NCBI GenBank assembly: GCA_018369015.1
Contig: JAGZDD010000014.1
Span: 1 to 42,660, forward strand
Direction: 5' to 3'
DNA: 42,660 nucleotides
From: Clostridiales bacterium
GTDB taxonomy: Bacteria > Bacillota > Clostridia > Lachnospirales > Lachnospiraceae
Position numbers and translations under genes: made by a program. Under the pieces are notes generated by a model. It did not search any database. It saw only the letters and a list, made by a program, of their open reading frames with translations, and was not told where the DNA came from. Position 1 is the first letter of the stretch; every line of letters starts with the position of its first letter. Shown here one piece after another: positions 32,809 through 41,714 of this stretch.

Positions 32809-32837
32809 TTGACTTTTAGAAGAAAGTGTGTTACAAA
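32809..32837 (+). promoter_or_regulatory. Promoter of the lysine riboswitch transcript
   Basis: TTGACT at 32809-32814 and TACAAA at 32832-32837 are separated by 17 nt. The start would be near 32844, just before the aptamer. Confidence 0.55.
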
Positions 32838-32853
32838 TAAAGAATAATTAAGA

Positions 32854-33073
32854 AATGGTAGAGGCGCGGGCTTCATCAGTAAAAACCGCAGGACATAAGA
32901 TTTATGTGTGGGGCGCACAGGTTTTGAAAGGGGAGACTGCCGAAGGGAGAATCCTGCCCATTAGGGTTTTTCCTGGGCCGCGGGCAGAAGATGCCGCGGA
33001 CTGTCACATATGTGGAGAGCTATCGTTGATGAAGGTAAAGCGCAAAACCATAGGCGGGAGTATCTATGGTTTT
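32854..33073 (+). promoter_or_regulatory. Lysine riboswitch (L-box)
   Basis: Conserved aptamer blocks appear in order: GGTAGAGGCGCG-GCTTCA at 32857-32874, AAAGGGGAGACTGCCGAAG at about 32928-32946, CTGTCACA at 33001-33008 and TGTGGAGAGCTATC at 33011-33024. P1 closes with AATGGTAG (32854-32861) against CTATCGTT (33020-33027). The expression platform contains AAAACCATAG (33044-33053) with CTATGGTTTT (33064-33073), a likely terminator. Lysine binding would switch off the carrier gene downstream. An 89-codon open frame over this region is non-coding. Confidence 0.93.
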
Positions 33074-33143
33074 AAGAAAATAAACCTGTCTTTCGATAAA
33101 CGCCCTCTTTGTGATGCCGTTTAGAGAACGAGAGGTATTTTTT

Positions 33144-34787
33144 ATGCGAAAGAGAAAAAGCAAAGCATTTCGTGTGGTGCTTGCAGTTCTTGTACTCGCG
33201 GCCCTCATGCCGATAGCGGCATTTGCGGCGGAGACTGCGGACGGTGCAGCTCCACAGCCGGCGATGTATGCGACCTTCTGGGCCTTAGTGCCCCCGATCG
33301 TGGCAATTGTCCTGGCGTTGATTACGAAGGAAGTATATAGTTCCTTGTTTATAGGAATCGTTGTTGGAGCTATTTTTTATTCGGATTTTAGCTTTGAAGG
33401 TACTGTTACCCATATTTTTCAGGGCGGATTTGTCAGCGTCCTGACAGATGAGTACAACATGGGTATTTTGATCTTTTTAGTAATTCTTGGAACAATGGTC
33501 TGCCTGATGAACCGGGCAGGAGGTTCCGCCGCTTTTGGACGCTGGGCCAGCACCCATATAAAAAGCAGGGTAGGCGCCCAGCTTGCAACGATTGTGTTGG
33601 GCGTTCTGATTTTTATTGACGACTATTTCAACTGTCTTACTGTAGGCAGTGTTATGCGCCCGGTGACAGATAAACACAAAATTTCCAGGGCAAAGCTGGC
33701 CTACCTTATCGATGCAACAGCGGCTCCAGTATGTATTATCGCGCCGATTTCCTCCTGGGCTGCGGCCGTTAGCGGCTTTGTTGAAGGAGAGGATGGACTG
33801 ACGCTGTTTATTCAGGCGATTCCTTATAATTTTTATGCGCTTTTGACAATTTTAATGATGGTTTGCCTTGCTGTGATGAAAGTCGATTATGGCCCTATGG
33901 CTAAGCATGAAAAAAATGCGGCTAACGGAGATCTGTTTTCTACAAAAAATCCGGTCTTTAAAGAAACAGCAGTAGAAGGCGCTAATGCCAAGGGGAAGGT
34001 TATTGACCTCGTATTTCCAATTATTGTCCTGATCATCTGCTGTGTGATTGGTATGCTTTACAGCGGTGGATTTTTTAGCGGCGTTGACTTTGTTACAGCT
34101 TTTTCACAGAGTGATGCGTCCGTTGGCCTTGTCCTTGGCAGCGTTTTTGCCCTTGTGATTACGATTGCGTTTTATCTTGTCCGCCGGGTACTTAAGTTTG
34201 GCGACTGCATGTCCTGTCTGCCGGAGGGGTTTAAGGCCATGGTTCCGGCCATACTTATTTTATCTATGGCATGGACTCTGAAAGCTATGACCGACAGTCT
34301 GGGAGCTACGGCGTTTGTAGAATCTGCTATGAAAGCCAGTGCGGAAAGCTTTATGATGTTTTTGCCGGCGATTATTTTCCTTGTTGGCTGCCTGCTGGCC
34401 TTTGCCACAGGAACCTCCTGGGGAACCTTTGGTATTTTAATCCCTATCGTTGTCGGCGTTTTTGAAAATTCGGACCCTACGCTGATGGTCATTTCCGTAT
34501 CCGCATGTATGGCTGGTGCTGTGTGCGGCGACCACTGCTCGCCCATTTCTGATACAACGATTATGGCCTCTGCGGGAGCACAATGCGACCATGTCAACCA
34601 TGTGTCGACCCAGCTTCCTTATGCCATTACGGTTGCCGTAATTTCTTTTGTGACATATATTGTGGCAGGCTTTGTGAAGACACCGCTTATTGCCCTTCCG
34701 GTCGGCGTTATTCTTGTGTTTATCGTTCTTTTTGTGATGAAACGCCGTCAGGACACAAAAAGAGATCTGTCCGGGCGGACTGAATAG
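33144..34787 (+). CDS. NhaC-family carrier, probable lysine transporter
   Basis: 547 residues from ATG 33144 with AGAGG 8 nt upstream; an upstream in-frame GTG at 33111 has no site. Residues 1-30 look like a signal peptide ending in AFAAE. About 12 membrane segments follow, with FIDDYFNCLTVGSVM near 155, CGDHCSPISDTTIMASAGAQ near 465 and HVNHVSTQLPYA at 488-499, typical of the NhaC antiporter family. L-box riboswitches in Firmicutes often control such carriers (LysW/YvsH type), so the substrate is probably lysine. It is a monocistronic unit. Confidence 0.93.
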   Translation: MRKRKSKAFRVVLAVLVLAALMPIAAFAAETADGAAPQPAMYATFWALVPPIVAIVLALITKEVYSSLFIGIVVGAIFYSDFSFEGTVTHIFQGGFVSVLTDEYNMGILIFLVILGTMVCLMNRAGGSAAFGRWASTHIKSRVGAQLATIVLGVLIFIDDYFNCLTVGSVMRPVTDKHKISRAKLAYLIDATAAPVCIIAPISSWAAAVSGFVEGEDGLTLFIQAIPYNFYALLTILMMVCLAVMKVDYGPMAKHEKNAANGDLFSTKNPVFKETAVEGANAKGKVIDLVFPIIVLIICCVIGMLYSGGFFSGVDFVTAFSQSDASVGLVLGSVFALVITIAFYLVRRVLKFGDCMSCLPEGFKAMVPAILILSMAWTLKAMTDSLGATAFVESAMKASAESFMMFLPAIIFLVGCLLAFATGTSWGTFGILIPIVVGVFENSDPTLMVISVSACMAGAVCGDHCSPISDTTIMASAGAQCDHVNHVSTQLPYAITVAVISFVTYIVAGFVKTPLIALPVGVILVFIVLFVMKRRQDTKRDLSGRTE

Positions 34788-34888
34788 GAGCAGCTTAGCA
34801 CGAATCGAGGATTTAGCTGAAATAGCGGCGGTGAGCAGCGTTAGCTGCGTGAATCCGGGATGTACGGCGCAATAGTGACCACTTTTAT

Positions 34889-34915
34889 TAACAGTTCAGC
34901 ATGGCTGAACTGTTA
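34889..34915. repeat. GTTCAGC palindrome after the lysine carrier gene
   Basis: TAACAGTTCAGC and GCTGAACTGTTA form a perfect 12-bp stem around ATG. It is the same core as the palindrome at 10332. It may act as a weak terminator (CCACTTTTG follows). A GC-rich leader hairpin (CCGGG-TAAG-CCCGG, about 35025-35038) precedes the next gene. Nothing else is seen in 34788-35076. Confidence 0.75.
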
Positions 34916-35076
34916 CCACTTTTGTTGCTTCCGGGCGTATTTTGCTTGCAATTTACAGCTATATCTGTTAAAGTCAATAGTGTAAACAAATAATTTTGAC
35001 GGCAGCAAGCCGGAGCCTTTGAACCGGGTAAGCCCGGCTGGCCGGAGACTGCCCAAGGAAATGAGAGGTAACAATA

Positions 35077-35415
35077 ATGAGTGAAAATACACATGGCAAA
35101 GATTGTGAATGTGGATGCCAGGATAATAATGAAGAAGCAACAGTGACACTAACTCTGGATGATGGCACGGAGCTTGAGTGTTCTGTTCTGGCGATTTTCC
35201 CGGCCGGTGAAAACCAGTATATCGCCCTTGTTCCGTTGGATCAGGAAGACAGTGAGGATGGCGATGTTTATTTATACCGTTTCCAGGAATTTGAAGACGG
35301 GGAAATCCAGCTTGACAATATCGTTGATGATGATGAATATGAGCTTGTAGCGGACGCTTTTGATGAGCTTCTTGACAGCGAAGAATTTGACGAATTGTTT
35401 GAGGACGAGGATTGA
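35077..35415 (+). CDS. DUF1292 acidic protein
   Basis: 112 residues. It opens with a Cys cluster (CECGC at 12-16) and continues with TLTLDDGTELECSVLAIFPAGENQYIALVPL, the DUF1292 core, then a strongly acidic C-terminus (DELFEDED). The ribosome site is AGAGG. DUF1292 proteins are small conserved Firmicutes proteins of unknown function. The N-terminal Cys pair could bind metal (inference). Confidence 0.92.
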   Translation: MSENTHGKDCECGCQDNNEEATVTLTLDDGTELECSVLAIFPAGENQYIALVPLDQEDSEDGDVYLYRFQEFEDGEIQLDNIVDDDEYELVADAFDELLDSEEFDELFEDED

Positions 35416-35483
35416 TTTTGCTGTAACCGTTTATACATCGAATAGGGATTCGGGGCTTTTACTATTCTATAGGAGTTTTGGCT

Positions 35484-36098
35484 CTATCCCTGGCTGTCCT
35501 CATAGTGGTTTCTGATGATCAGCCGGATATTTTCATAAAGATAAGGCTTCATCCGGGCGATAGGAACTGGCTGTTCATGGAGAATCGGATCATAGCTTGT
35601 ACCGCTGACCAGCTCCAAAATGGTAAAGAGCATAATTTCCGGATCTCTGACCCTGCAGCCCGAGCTTTCAATGAGCTGCTCATAAAGCTGGTAAATATTT
35701 TTATCATCGTCATTGCCCGGGGAAATCATTGTATTTTTAAAGACTCCCCAGCTTAAATTTTTGAATATAAAATCCAGCAGGGAATGATCTTTACATAGCT
35801 GGTCAATGACATTGTCAACAATAAAAATGATCTGATCCTCAAAGACAGTGATATGGCTGTCAAGAAGTTTTAGATAGGCAGACAGAAGAAGCTGGTTGGC
35901 TTTATGTGAAATCAGTTTGTTGCGTATATCATATTTATCACTGAAATATAGGTAGAATGTTCCCTTGGCAACATTGGCCTTTTCTACAATGTCTGAAATG
36001 GAAGTTTTTTGAATACCCTTGGATGTAAAAAGTTTAAAGGCTGTATTTAAAAGCGCTTCCTTCTTTTGCTTTTTGTTTGCTTCAACTTTTTTTCCCAA
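35484..36098 (-). CDS. TetR-family regulator of the MMPL exporter
   Basis: 204 residues from a TTG at 36098 that follows AGGAGG by 8 nt; the longer frame upstream reads through promoter DNA. The helix-turn-helix is at residues 33-52 (TSISDIVEKANVAKGTFYLY). The remaining residues form the ligand domain. It is divergent from the exporter genes, and matching operators lie in both promoters, so it probably represses itself and the pump until a ligand binds. Confidence 0.92.
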   Translation of the reverse strand: MGKKVEANKKQKKEALLNTAFKLFTSKGIQKTSISDIVEKANVAKGTFYLYFSDKYDIRNKLISHKANQLLLSAYLKLLDSHITVFEDQIIFIVDNVIDQLCKDHSLLDFIFKNLSWGVFKNTMISPGNDDDKNIYQLYEQLIESSGCRVRDPEIMLFTILELVSGTSYDPILHEQPVPIARMKPYLYENIRLIIRNHYEDSQG

Positions 36099-36248
36099 AA
36101 CTAAGACCTCCTGTAAATCTAAGATAAAAATTCCGCCGCTTTTGCTGCCTATACCACGCAAAGGCAGGTAGACGCTGAGACATCCTGGAGGCGGCGCTAG
36201 AGTTGCGCAAGAGGAAATCTTTGTTCCTATTTGTGCATATCTATGTAT

Positions 36249-36278
36249 AGTATAATCATAAAAATGACTAAAAGTCAA
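36249..36278 (-). promoter_or_regulatory. TetR promoter with operator
   Basis: On the minus strand TTGACT (36278-36273) and TATACT (36254-36249) are separated by 18 nt. The operator TGACTAAAAGTCA (36265-36277) overlaps the -35 box and spacer, as expected for autorepression. Confidence 0.8.
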
Positions 36279-36302
36279 CGATTTAAAATGTCATAAGGAT
36301 TT

Positions 36303-36409
36303 GTAACGTAATGCTTCGCGCAAAAGGAGCCTGTTCACTCCTGGATCATTGTCAGGCTTTGCTGATCAGAGAGTGATTAGCAAAGCTGTGAATAGTAACG
36401 AGCAGTTAC
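36303..36409 (+). repeat. Palindromic intergenic element, pseudoknot-like family, copy B
   Basis: It begins GTAACGTAATGC and ends CGAGCAGTTAC. GGCTTTGC (36355-36362) pairs with GCAAAGCT (36380-36387) around a 17-nt loop containing GATCAGAGAGTGATT. TCACTC at 36335-36340 complements the loop GAGTGA at 36371-36376. It sits between the two divergent promoters of the TetR/MMPL pair. Confidence 0.8.
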
Positions 36410-36438
36410 TAAAAATTTATAAAATCTATGAAAAAATA

Positions 36439-36497
36439 TTGACTAATGGTCATTTTTGGTGTATAACAGTTTCAGGTTGGAAAATGACTATTAGTCA
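36439..36497 (+). promoter_or_regulatory. MMPL promoter with two TetR operators
   Basis: TTGACT at 36439-36444 and TATAAC at 36462-36467 are separated by 17 nt. Operator 1, TGACTAATGGTCA (36440-36452), overlaps the -35 box. Operator 2, TGACTATTAGTCA (36485-36497), is a perfect palindrome about 10 bp after the start. The 180-nt leader that follows has no further recognisable signal. Confidence 0.82.
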
Positions 36498-36677
36498 TAA
36501 AATATAGTGCGGAAAACAGAAAACCCACGCGGCAAAACTTTTAATAAGCCGGCGAATGTTACTGTTTACGGGAATCCAGAAAACGCAACATAATTTTGCA
36601 GCGCAGGTATTGGCCGCACAAACTTTTATGCCGCACTACACGCGGCTACACCATGGATGAAAGGAGTCTTTATAAAT

Positions 36678-38774
36678 ATGATGGTGAAATTTGGAAAGCA
36701 GATTGCCAGGCATAAAACGCTTGTTGTTATTATCTGCGTACTGTTGTTGATTCCATCGGCTTTTGGCTACATAAAAACCCGGATCAACTATGATCTTTTA
36801 AGTTATCTTCCCGAAACGCTGGAAACCGTCAAGGGGCAGGACATTCTTGTTGATGAGTTTGGTATGGGCGCTTTTTCTATGGTTGTTGTGGAAGGCATGG
36901 AAAATAAGGATGTGGCAAAGCTGGAAGAAAAAATTGAAAATGTGGAGCATGTTAAGGATGTTTTATGGGCGGATGACCTGGTGGACTTGAGTATGCCTGT
37001 GGAAATGCTGCCAGAGCCGGTCAGGGATACGCTATTTTCCGGGGATGCGACGATGATGGTTGCCCTTTTTGATGATACGACATCTTCGGATGACACAATG
37101 CAGGCCATTGCCGATATAAGGGAGCTTTCAACAGCCCAGTGTTTTGTCAGCGGTATGTCCGGCGTGGTGACAGATATTAAAAATCTGTCTTTTCAGGAAA
37201 TGCCTGTCTACGTGTTAATTGCAGCGCTGCTGTGCCTGGTGATTCTGGGGTTGACGATGGAATCCTTTTTTGTTCCTGTGCTGTTTTTATTTAGTATCGG
37301 CGCCGCCATTGTCTATAATCTTGGAACAAATTTGTTCCTTGGGGAAATTTCTTATATCACCCAGGCACTCACCGCGGTGCTTCAGCTGGGAGTAACGATG
37401 GATTATTCTATTTTCCTCTTAAACAGTTATGAAGAAAATAAACAGAGATTTCCGGGAGATAAAAACCGAGCTATGGCTCATGCTATTTCCAATACCTTTA
37501 AGTCCGTTACAGGGAGCTCTGTAACGACTGTGGCCGGATTTGCAGCTTTGTGCTGCATGACCTTTGCCCTTGGCCGGGATCTTGGTATCGTTATGGCCAA
37601 AGGCGTTATTATTGGCGTACTCTGCTGTATCATACTTCTGCCGGCCCTCATTCTCCAGTTTGACGGCTTGATTGAAAAAACGAAGCATAAATCTCTTATA
37701 CCGGATCTTGGCCGGGTTTCCCATTTTATAACCCGCCATTACCGGGTGTTTATCCTTGTTTTTCTTGTGCTGCTTGTACCGGCGGTTTATGGCAATAACC
37801 ATACAAAGGTTTATTACAACATTGATAAATCCCTGCCTCAGGACCTGGACAGCGCCATTGCCAACAAAAAACTGGAAGAGGACTTTCAGATGAATAATGT
37901 ACATATGGTACTTTTGAACAATGGCCTAAGCGCCGGACAGAAGGAAGCCATGCTTAAGGATATTGAACAGGTCGACGGCGTGAAATGGGCGATTGGCTTA
38001 AACAGCCTTATAGGCCCGGCGGTTCCCGAGGATATGCTTCCCGAGGAGGCCGTGGGTATGCTTAAGAGCGATAATTACGAGATTGAATTTATCTGTTCCG
38101 ATTATAAGACGGCAACCGATGAAGTCAACGCACAGATTGATGAAATAAATACGATTGTTAAAGCTTATAGCCCGGATTCCATGGTGATTGGAGAGGCGCC
38201 GCTGACAAAGGATCTGAAAGATGTGACCGAGGTGGATTTAAGGAACGTCAATATTCTTTCTATTGCTGCAATTTTCATTATTATAATGCTTGTGTTCCGC
38301 TCCATTTCCCTGCCGGTCATTCTTGTGGCAGTCATAGAATTTGCGATTTTTGTCAACATGTCCATTCCTTATTATATGGGAACAGAGCTGCCCTTTGTGG
38401 CAAGTATTGTCATCGGAACAATACAGCTTGGGGCTACAGTGGATTATGCGATTTTGATGACAAGCCGCTACCAGAGAGAGCGGAGCCTTGGCAAGGGAAA
38501 GCGGGAGGCTGTTTTTATCGCCCACAAGCTGTCTATGAAATCCATATTGACCAGCGGCCTGACATTTTTCGCGGCGACCTTTGGGGTCTGTGTTTATTCA
38601 AAAATCGATATGATTAGCTCGATATGTACCTTGCTGGCCCGGGGCGCGATTATCAGCACGGTTGTTGTTATTTGTCTGCTGCCCGCAATGCTGCTGATTT
38701 TTGATAAGCTGATTATTAAAACGAGCTACCATTTTCTTGGAAATGGAAAAAAGGGCAATGCTGCCATGAAATAA
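36678..38774 (+). CDS. MMPL/RND-family exporter
   Basis: 698 residues from ATG 36678, with AAAGGAG 11 nt upstream. Two homologous halves each have one membrane helix, a large outer domain and a cluster of five helices (first helices about 13-32 and 356-374). The proton-relay Asp lies in GVTMDYSIFLLNSY and again in GATVDYAILMTSRY. Such pumps use proton motive force to export lipids, fatty acids or drugs. It is controlled by the divergent TetR protein and paired with the heptad-repeat gene downstream. Confidence 0.94.
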   Translation: MMVKFGKQIARHKTLVVIICVLLLIPSAFGYIKTRINYDLLSYLPETLETVKGQDILVDEFGMGAFSMVVVEGMENKDVAKLEEKIENVEHVKDVLWADDLVDLSMPVEMLPEPVRDTLFSGDATMMVALFDDTTSSDDTMQAIADIRELSTAQCFVSGMSGVVTDIKNLSFQEMPVYVLIAALLCLVILGLTMESFFVPVLFLFSIGAAIVYNLGTNLFLGEISYITQALTAVLQLGVTMDYSIFLLNSYEENKQRFPGDKNRAMAHAISNTFKSVTGSSVTTVAGFAALCCMTFALGRDLGIVMAKGVIIGVLCCIILLPALILQFDGLIEKTKHKSLIPDLGRVSHFITRHYRVFILVFLVLLVPAVYGNNHTKVYYNIDKSLPQDLDSAIANKKLEEDFQMNNVHMVLLNNGLSAGQKEAMLKDIEQVDGVKWAIGLNSLIGPAVPEDMLPEEAVGMLKSDNYEIEFICSDYKTATDEVNAQIDEINTIVKAYSPDSMVIGEAPLTKDLKDVTEVDLRNVNILSIAAIFIIIMLVFRSISLPVILVAVIEFAIFVNMSIPYYMGTELPFVASIVIGTIQLGATVDYAILMTSRYQRERSLGKGKREAVFIAHKLSMKSILTSGLTFFAATFGVCVYSKIDMISSICTLLARGAIISTVVVICLLPAMLLIFDKLIIKTSYHFLGNGKKGNAAMK

Positions 38775-38862
38775 TGAAACGGCCCGTCCTGCCGTCATTT
38801 GCTGGGCGGCTTGGCCGTCTGAACGGTTACACAAAGAATAAATAGATTGGAGGAATTTTGCT

Positions 38863-41247
38863 ATGAAAAAGGCATTGACGATGAAAAAAGAGTTTATTAA
38901 TAGAAAAAAATGGAAAAAGACCGGACTGAATTTATCGGCTGTTTTACTTGGCGGAGCTGTTGCTGCAGGAAGCTTTGTGCCGGCACTGGCCGCAAATGAA
39001 ATCCAGGCAGACAAAGTCAAAGACCAGCCCCGAGATTTCGGCGCTTTAGAAAATACTGAGAGCAGCGAAGCTAAAACAGTAACAAAGGATGAAACGGTTT
39101 ACGTAAAGCTTGCGCCGGATGGATCTGTAAAGGATATTACAGTGAGCGACTGGCTGAAAAATGTCGATCAGACGCCCTCTATTGAGGACCGCTCCGATTT
39201 AAGTGATATAAAAAATGTCAAAGGCGATGAAGGCTTTGCCGGCTCAGGCGACGGCTCTATCGTTTGGAGCAGCGGTGGAAATGATATTTATTATCAGGGG
39301 AAAACGTCTAAAAAGCTTCCGGTAAGCGTTAAAATTACTTATTATTTGGACGGAAAGGAAATATCGGCAGATGAGCTTGCGGGAAAGAGAGGAAAGGTAA
39401 AAATACGTTATGAATATACGAATCATTCCACCCAAACTGTTTTAGTGGACGGCGAGGCGGCTACAGTGGCCACACCCTTTGCTGTCGTCACAGGAATGAT
39501 CCTTCCGGGGGAGAATTTTAGCAACGTGGAGGTGTCCAGCGGTAAGGTCATTTCTGACGGCTCTAAAATGATTGTGGCAGGAATGGCATTTCCGGGCCTT
39601 AAGGAGAGTCTTGGCCTTGAAGGCTCTGAGCTTGGGAACAGTTTTGACCTTCCGGATTATATTGAGGTCACGGCTGATGTCACAGATTTTTCCCTGGATA
39701 TGTCGGCAACTGTTGTGACAAGCAGCATTTTCGATGAGATTGGTATTGACAATGTGGATTCCATTGATGAGCTGGAGAACTCTTTAAATGAGCTTCAGAA
39801 CGCGGCCAATGAACTGGTCGATGGCTCCGGGCAGCTTCTTGACGGTGTGTCGGCCCTTAAGGACGCCTCGGCAGAGCTTGGCAGCGGAGTTGAGGCTTTA
39901 GATCATGGAGCAAAAAGCTTAAAGGATGGCAGCCAGACGTTAGCCGCCGGGATTGAAGCGTATGCTGCCGGTGCTGATACACTTGGCAGCGGTATTACTC
40001 AATATACTGCCGGGGCGGATGCGCTGGCTGAGGGAACAAAGGACTATGTGGACGGTGTCTGGCAGCTTTCACAGGGAATTGATACTTTGGCACAGCAGAC
40101 ACAAGGATTGCCGGACGCCGTCCACAAGCTCTATGAAGGCGCACTTGCGGCTAAGTCCGGCGCTGATGCTCTAGCCAATGAGCAGGCGGCAGCCGCTTTG
40201 ACTGAGGGAAACCAGCAAATTACCGAGGGAATCGGCCAGCTCCATGACACGATTGTGGCCATTGAGGACAGCTTAAAGGCCTCCGGGGATGACAGTGGAT
40301 CGGCGAAGGCCTCTATTGAACTGGCAGTACAGACACTATTGCTCGTTAAATCCAATGACAGTACTGTCCTTGAAACGCTGGAGAGCGCCAAGGGCGTTCA
40401 AAATCAGGTCGATCAGGTGAAGGGGCTGGCGCCGGAAAATATCCAGGGCGCAATCAATTCTCTTGAGGCCCAGTATAGCAGCCAGCTTGACCAGGCTATT
40501 GGGCTGCTTCAGAAAAATATCGGCATGATTGACGGGTTGATTGAAAGTCTTGAAGGCTTTGCCTCAGATAATGATATGGAAGCTCTGCTGAGTGTTTTGG
40601 CTCAGATGGAAGCGGCAACCTCTCCGGAAAATGAAAATGGCCTGTATGCCGGCTCAGAAGCGCTTGGAAAAGGGATTCATACAATGACTGAGGGCAATAA
40701 ACAGCTTAAGGCCGGAATCGATGCCGTGACAGAAGGTCTTGGACAGTTGGATGAGGCGGCAAAAGCTCTGCCGGAGGGTATTGGGGCGCTTACCGAAGGC
40801 GCTGACGCATTAACTGCCAACAACAGCCAGCTTACACAAGGGGCGGATCTGCTTTTAGGGTCATCGCCTGCATTGACTGACGGGGCCTTTGAGCTTTCCT
40901 CCCAAAGCCCTGCCCTTAAAAACGGGGCCTTAAGCCTGTTTGACGGCGCCAGCGCCCTGGCCGCGGGCACAGGCACGCTGGAAGCCTCCGTGCCTGCAAT
41001 GACCGACGGTATTTATCAGCTTTTTGACGGGGCGAGCCAGCTCGCAGGCGGCATGTCTGAGTTCAATGAGGATGGTATCAAGAAACTGACCGATACCTTG
41101 GAAGGCGATGTGAAAGGGCTTATGAACCGGATGAAGGCGGTTGTAGACGCAGGGAAGGATTATCAGACCTTTACAGACCTGGCCGACGGCGCACGGGGAA
41201 GCGTGAAATTTATTATTGAAACGCAAGGGATTCCGGCCAGCGAGTAA
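38863..41247 (+). CDS. Secreted Leu-Gly heptad-repeat protein, partner of the MMPL pump
   Basis: 794 residues with a GGAGGAAT site and a signal peptide ending near residue 44 (SFVPALAANE). Residues 50-280 form a beta-rich domain. From about 300 to 750 there are many repeats of the form xxxLxxGxxxL (LVDGSGQLLDGVSALKDAS, LGSGITQYTAGADAL), the X-X-X-Leu-X-X-Gly heptad pattern of YhgE/Pip-like proteins, predicted to form long helical rods. It ends in the GSVKFIIETQ segment common at the end of such proteins. No C-terminal membrane helix is present. It probably acts outside the membrane with the exporter. Confidence 0.85.
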   Translation: MKKALTMKKEFINRKKWKKTGLNLSAVLLGGAVAAGSFVPALAANEIQADKVKDQPRDFGALENTESSEAKTVTKDETVYVKLAPDGSVKDITVSDWLKNVDQTPSIEDRSDLSDIKNVKGDEGFAGSGDGSIVWSSGGNDIYYQGKTSKKLPVSVKITYYLDGKEISADELAGKRGKVKIRYEYTNHSTQTVLVDGEAATVATPFAVVTGMILPGENFSNVEVSSGKVISDGSKMIVAGMAFPGLKESLGLEGSELGNSFDLPDYIEVTADVTDFSLDMSATVVTSSIFDEIGIDNVDSIDELENSLNELQNAANELVDGSGQLLDGVSALKDASAELGSGVEALDHGAKSLKDGSQTLAAGIEAYAAGADTLGSGITQYTAGADALAEGTKDYVDGVWQLSQGIDTLAQQTQGLPDAVHKLYEGALAAKSGADALANEQAAAALTEGNQQITEGIGQLHDTIVAIEDSLKASGDDSGSAKASIELAVQTLLLVKSNDSTVLETLESAKGVQNQVDQVKGLAPENIQGAINSLEAQYSSQLDQAIGLLQKNIGMIDGLIESLEGFASDNDMEALLSVLAQMEAATSPENENGLYAGSEALGKGIHTMTEGNKQLKAGIDAVTEGLGQLDEAAKALPEGIGALTEGADALTANNSQLTQGADLLLGSSPALTDGAFELSSQSPALKNGALSLFDGASALAAGTGTLEASVPAMTDGIYQLFDGASQLAGGMSEFNEDGIKKLTDTLEGDVKGLMNRMKAVVDAGKDYQTFTDLADGARGSVKFIIETQGIPASE

Positions 41248-41264
41248 AACGTTAGAAATTCAAC

Positions 41265-41291
41265 GGTAATGCCGCTTTAGGCGGCATTACC
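41265..41291 (+). terminator. Hairpin after the exporter operon
   Basis: GGTAATGCCGC and GCGGCATTACC form an 11-bp perfect stem with loop TTTAG. No T run follows, so efficiency is uncertain. Between 41292 and 41579 I see AT-rich DNA without a gene. Confidence 0.55.
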
Positions 41292-41579
41292 ATAAATGAA
41301 ATTAACAAATAAAAGCGTTTCTGAGGATCTTCAAAATTCATGGAAAATTGTTCCAAAAGGCGGTTTTGGCGTATTTTTATGGATATGGAGCTGCCATTGA
41401 GCGTACGGCACAGATATGTGTTTGTATGGAAATTTTTTGATAATGCATGGGCTTTAATAAGCAGCTTTTTATTGGTACTTTTCCAGCCAATAGATGATAG
41501 ATAGCTTACGCTCCAAATTGTAAAATACAGATCTGTCAGGTATTTTAAAAATACACTTTAAAAATTAGAAATACGTCTC

Positions 41580-41607
41580 TTGACATTTTAATTTTTTTTG
41601 CTAAAAT
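41580..41607 (+). promoter_or_regulatory. Promoter upstream of the MarR gene
   Basis: TTGACA at 41580-41585 and TAAAAT at 41602-41607 are separated by 16 nt. The start would be near 41614. Confidence 0.75.
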
Positions 41608-41646
41608 AGTTATCAATGCAAACTATAATGATTAACAATGATAACT
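41608..41646. promoter_or_regulatory. Inverted repeat at the MarR promoter
   Basis: AGTTATCA (41608-41615) and TGATAACT (41639-41646) are perfect inverted arms 23 nt apart. They begin directly after the -10 box, a plausible place for MarR autorepression. They could also form the upper stem of a small RNA. Confidence 0.55.
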
Positions 41647-41654
41647 AATTGCAA

Positions 41655-41681
41655 AAAACCCCGTGTTTTTTGCGGGGTTTT
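41655..41681 (+). terminator. Terminator in the MarR leader
   Basis: AAAACCCCG (41655-41663) pairs with CGGGGTTTT (41673-41681) around TGTTTTTTG, 34 nt before the MarR start. It would end most transcripts from the 41580 promoter after about 70 nt unless overridden. Confidence 0.75.
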
Positions 41682-41714
41682 GTGAATTTTTAATTTTATA
41701 AAGGACGTTGATGT

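Noticed and set aside
32855..33124. 89-codon open frame upstream of the lysine carrier gene
   Set aside because: It lies wholly in the lysine riboswitch and expression platform and has no ribosome site.
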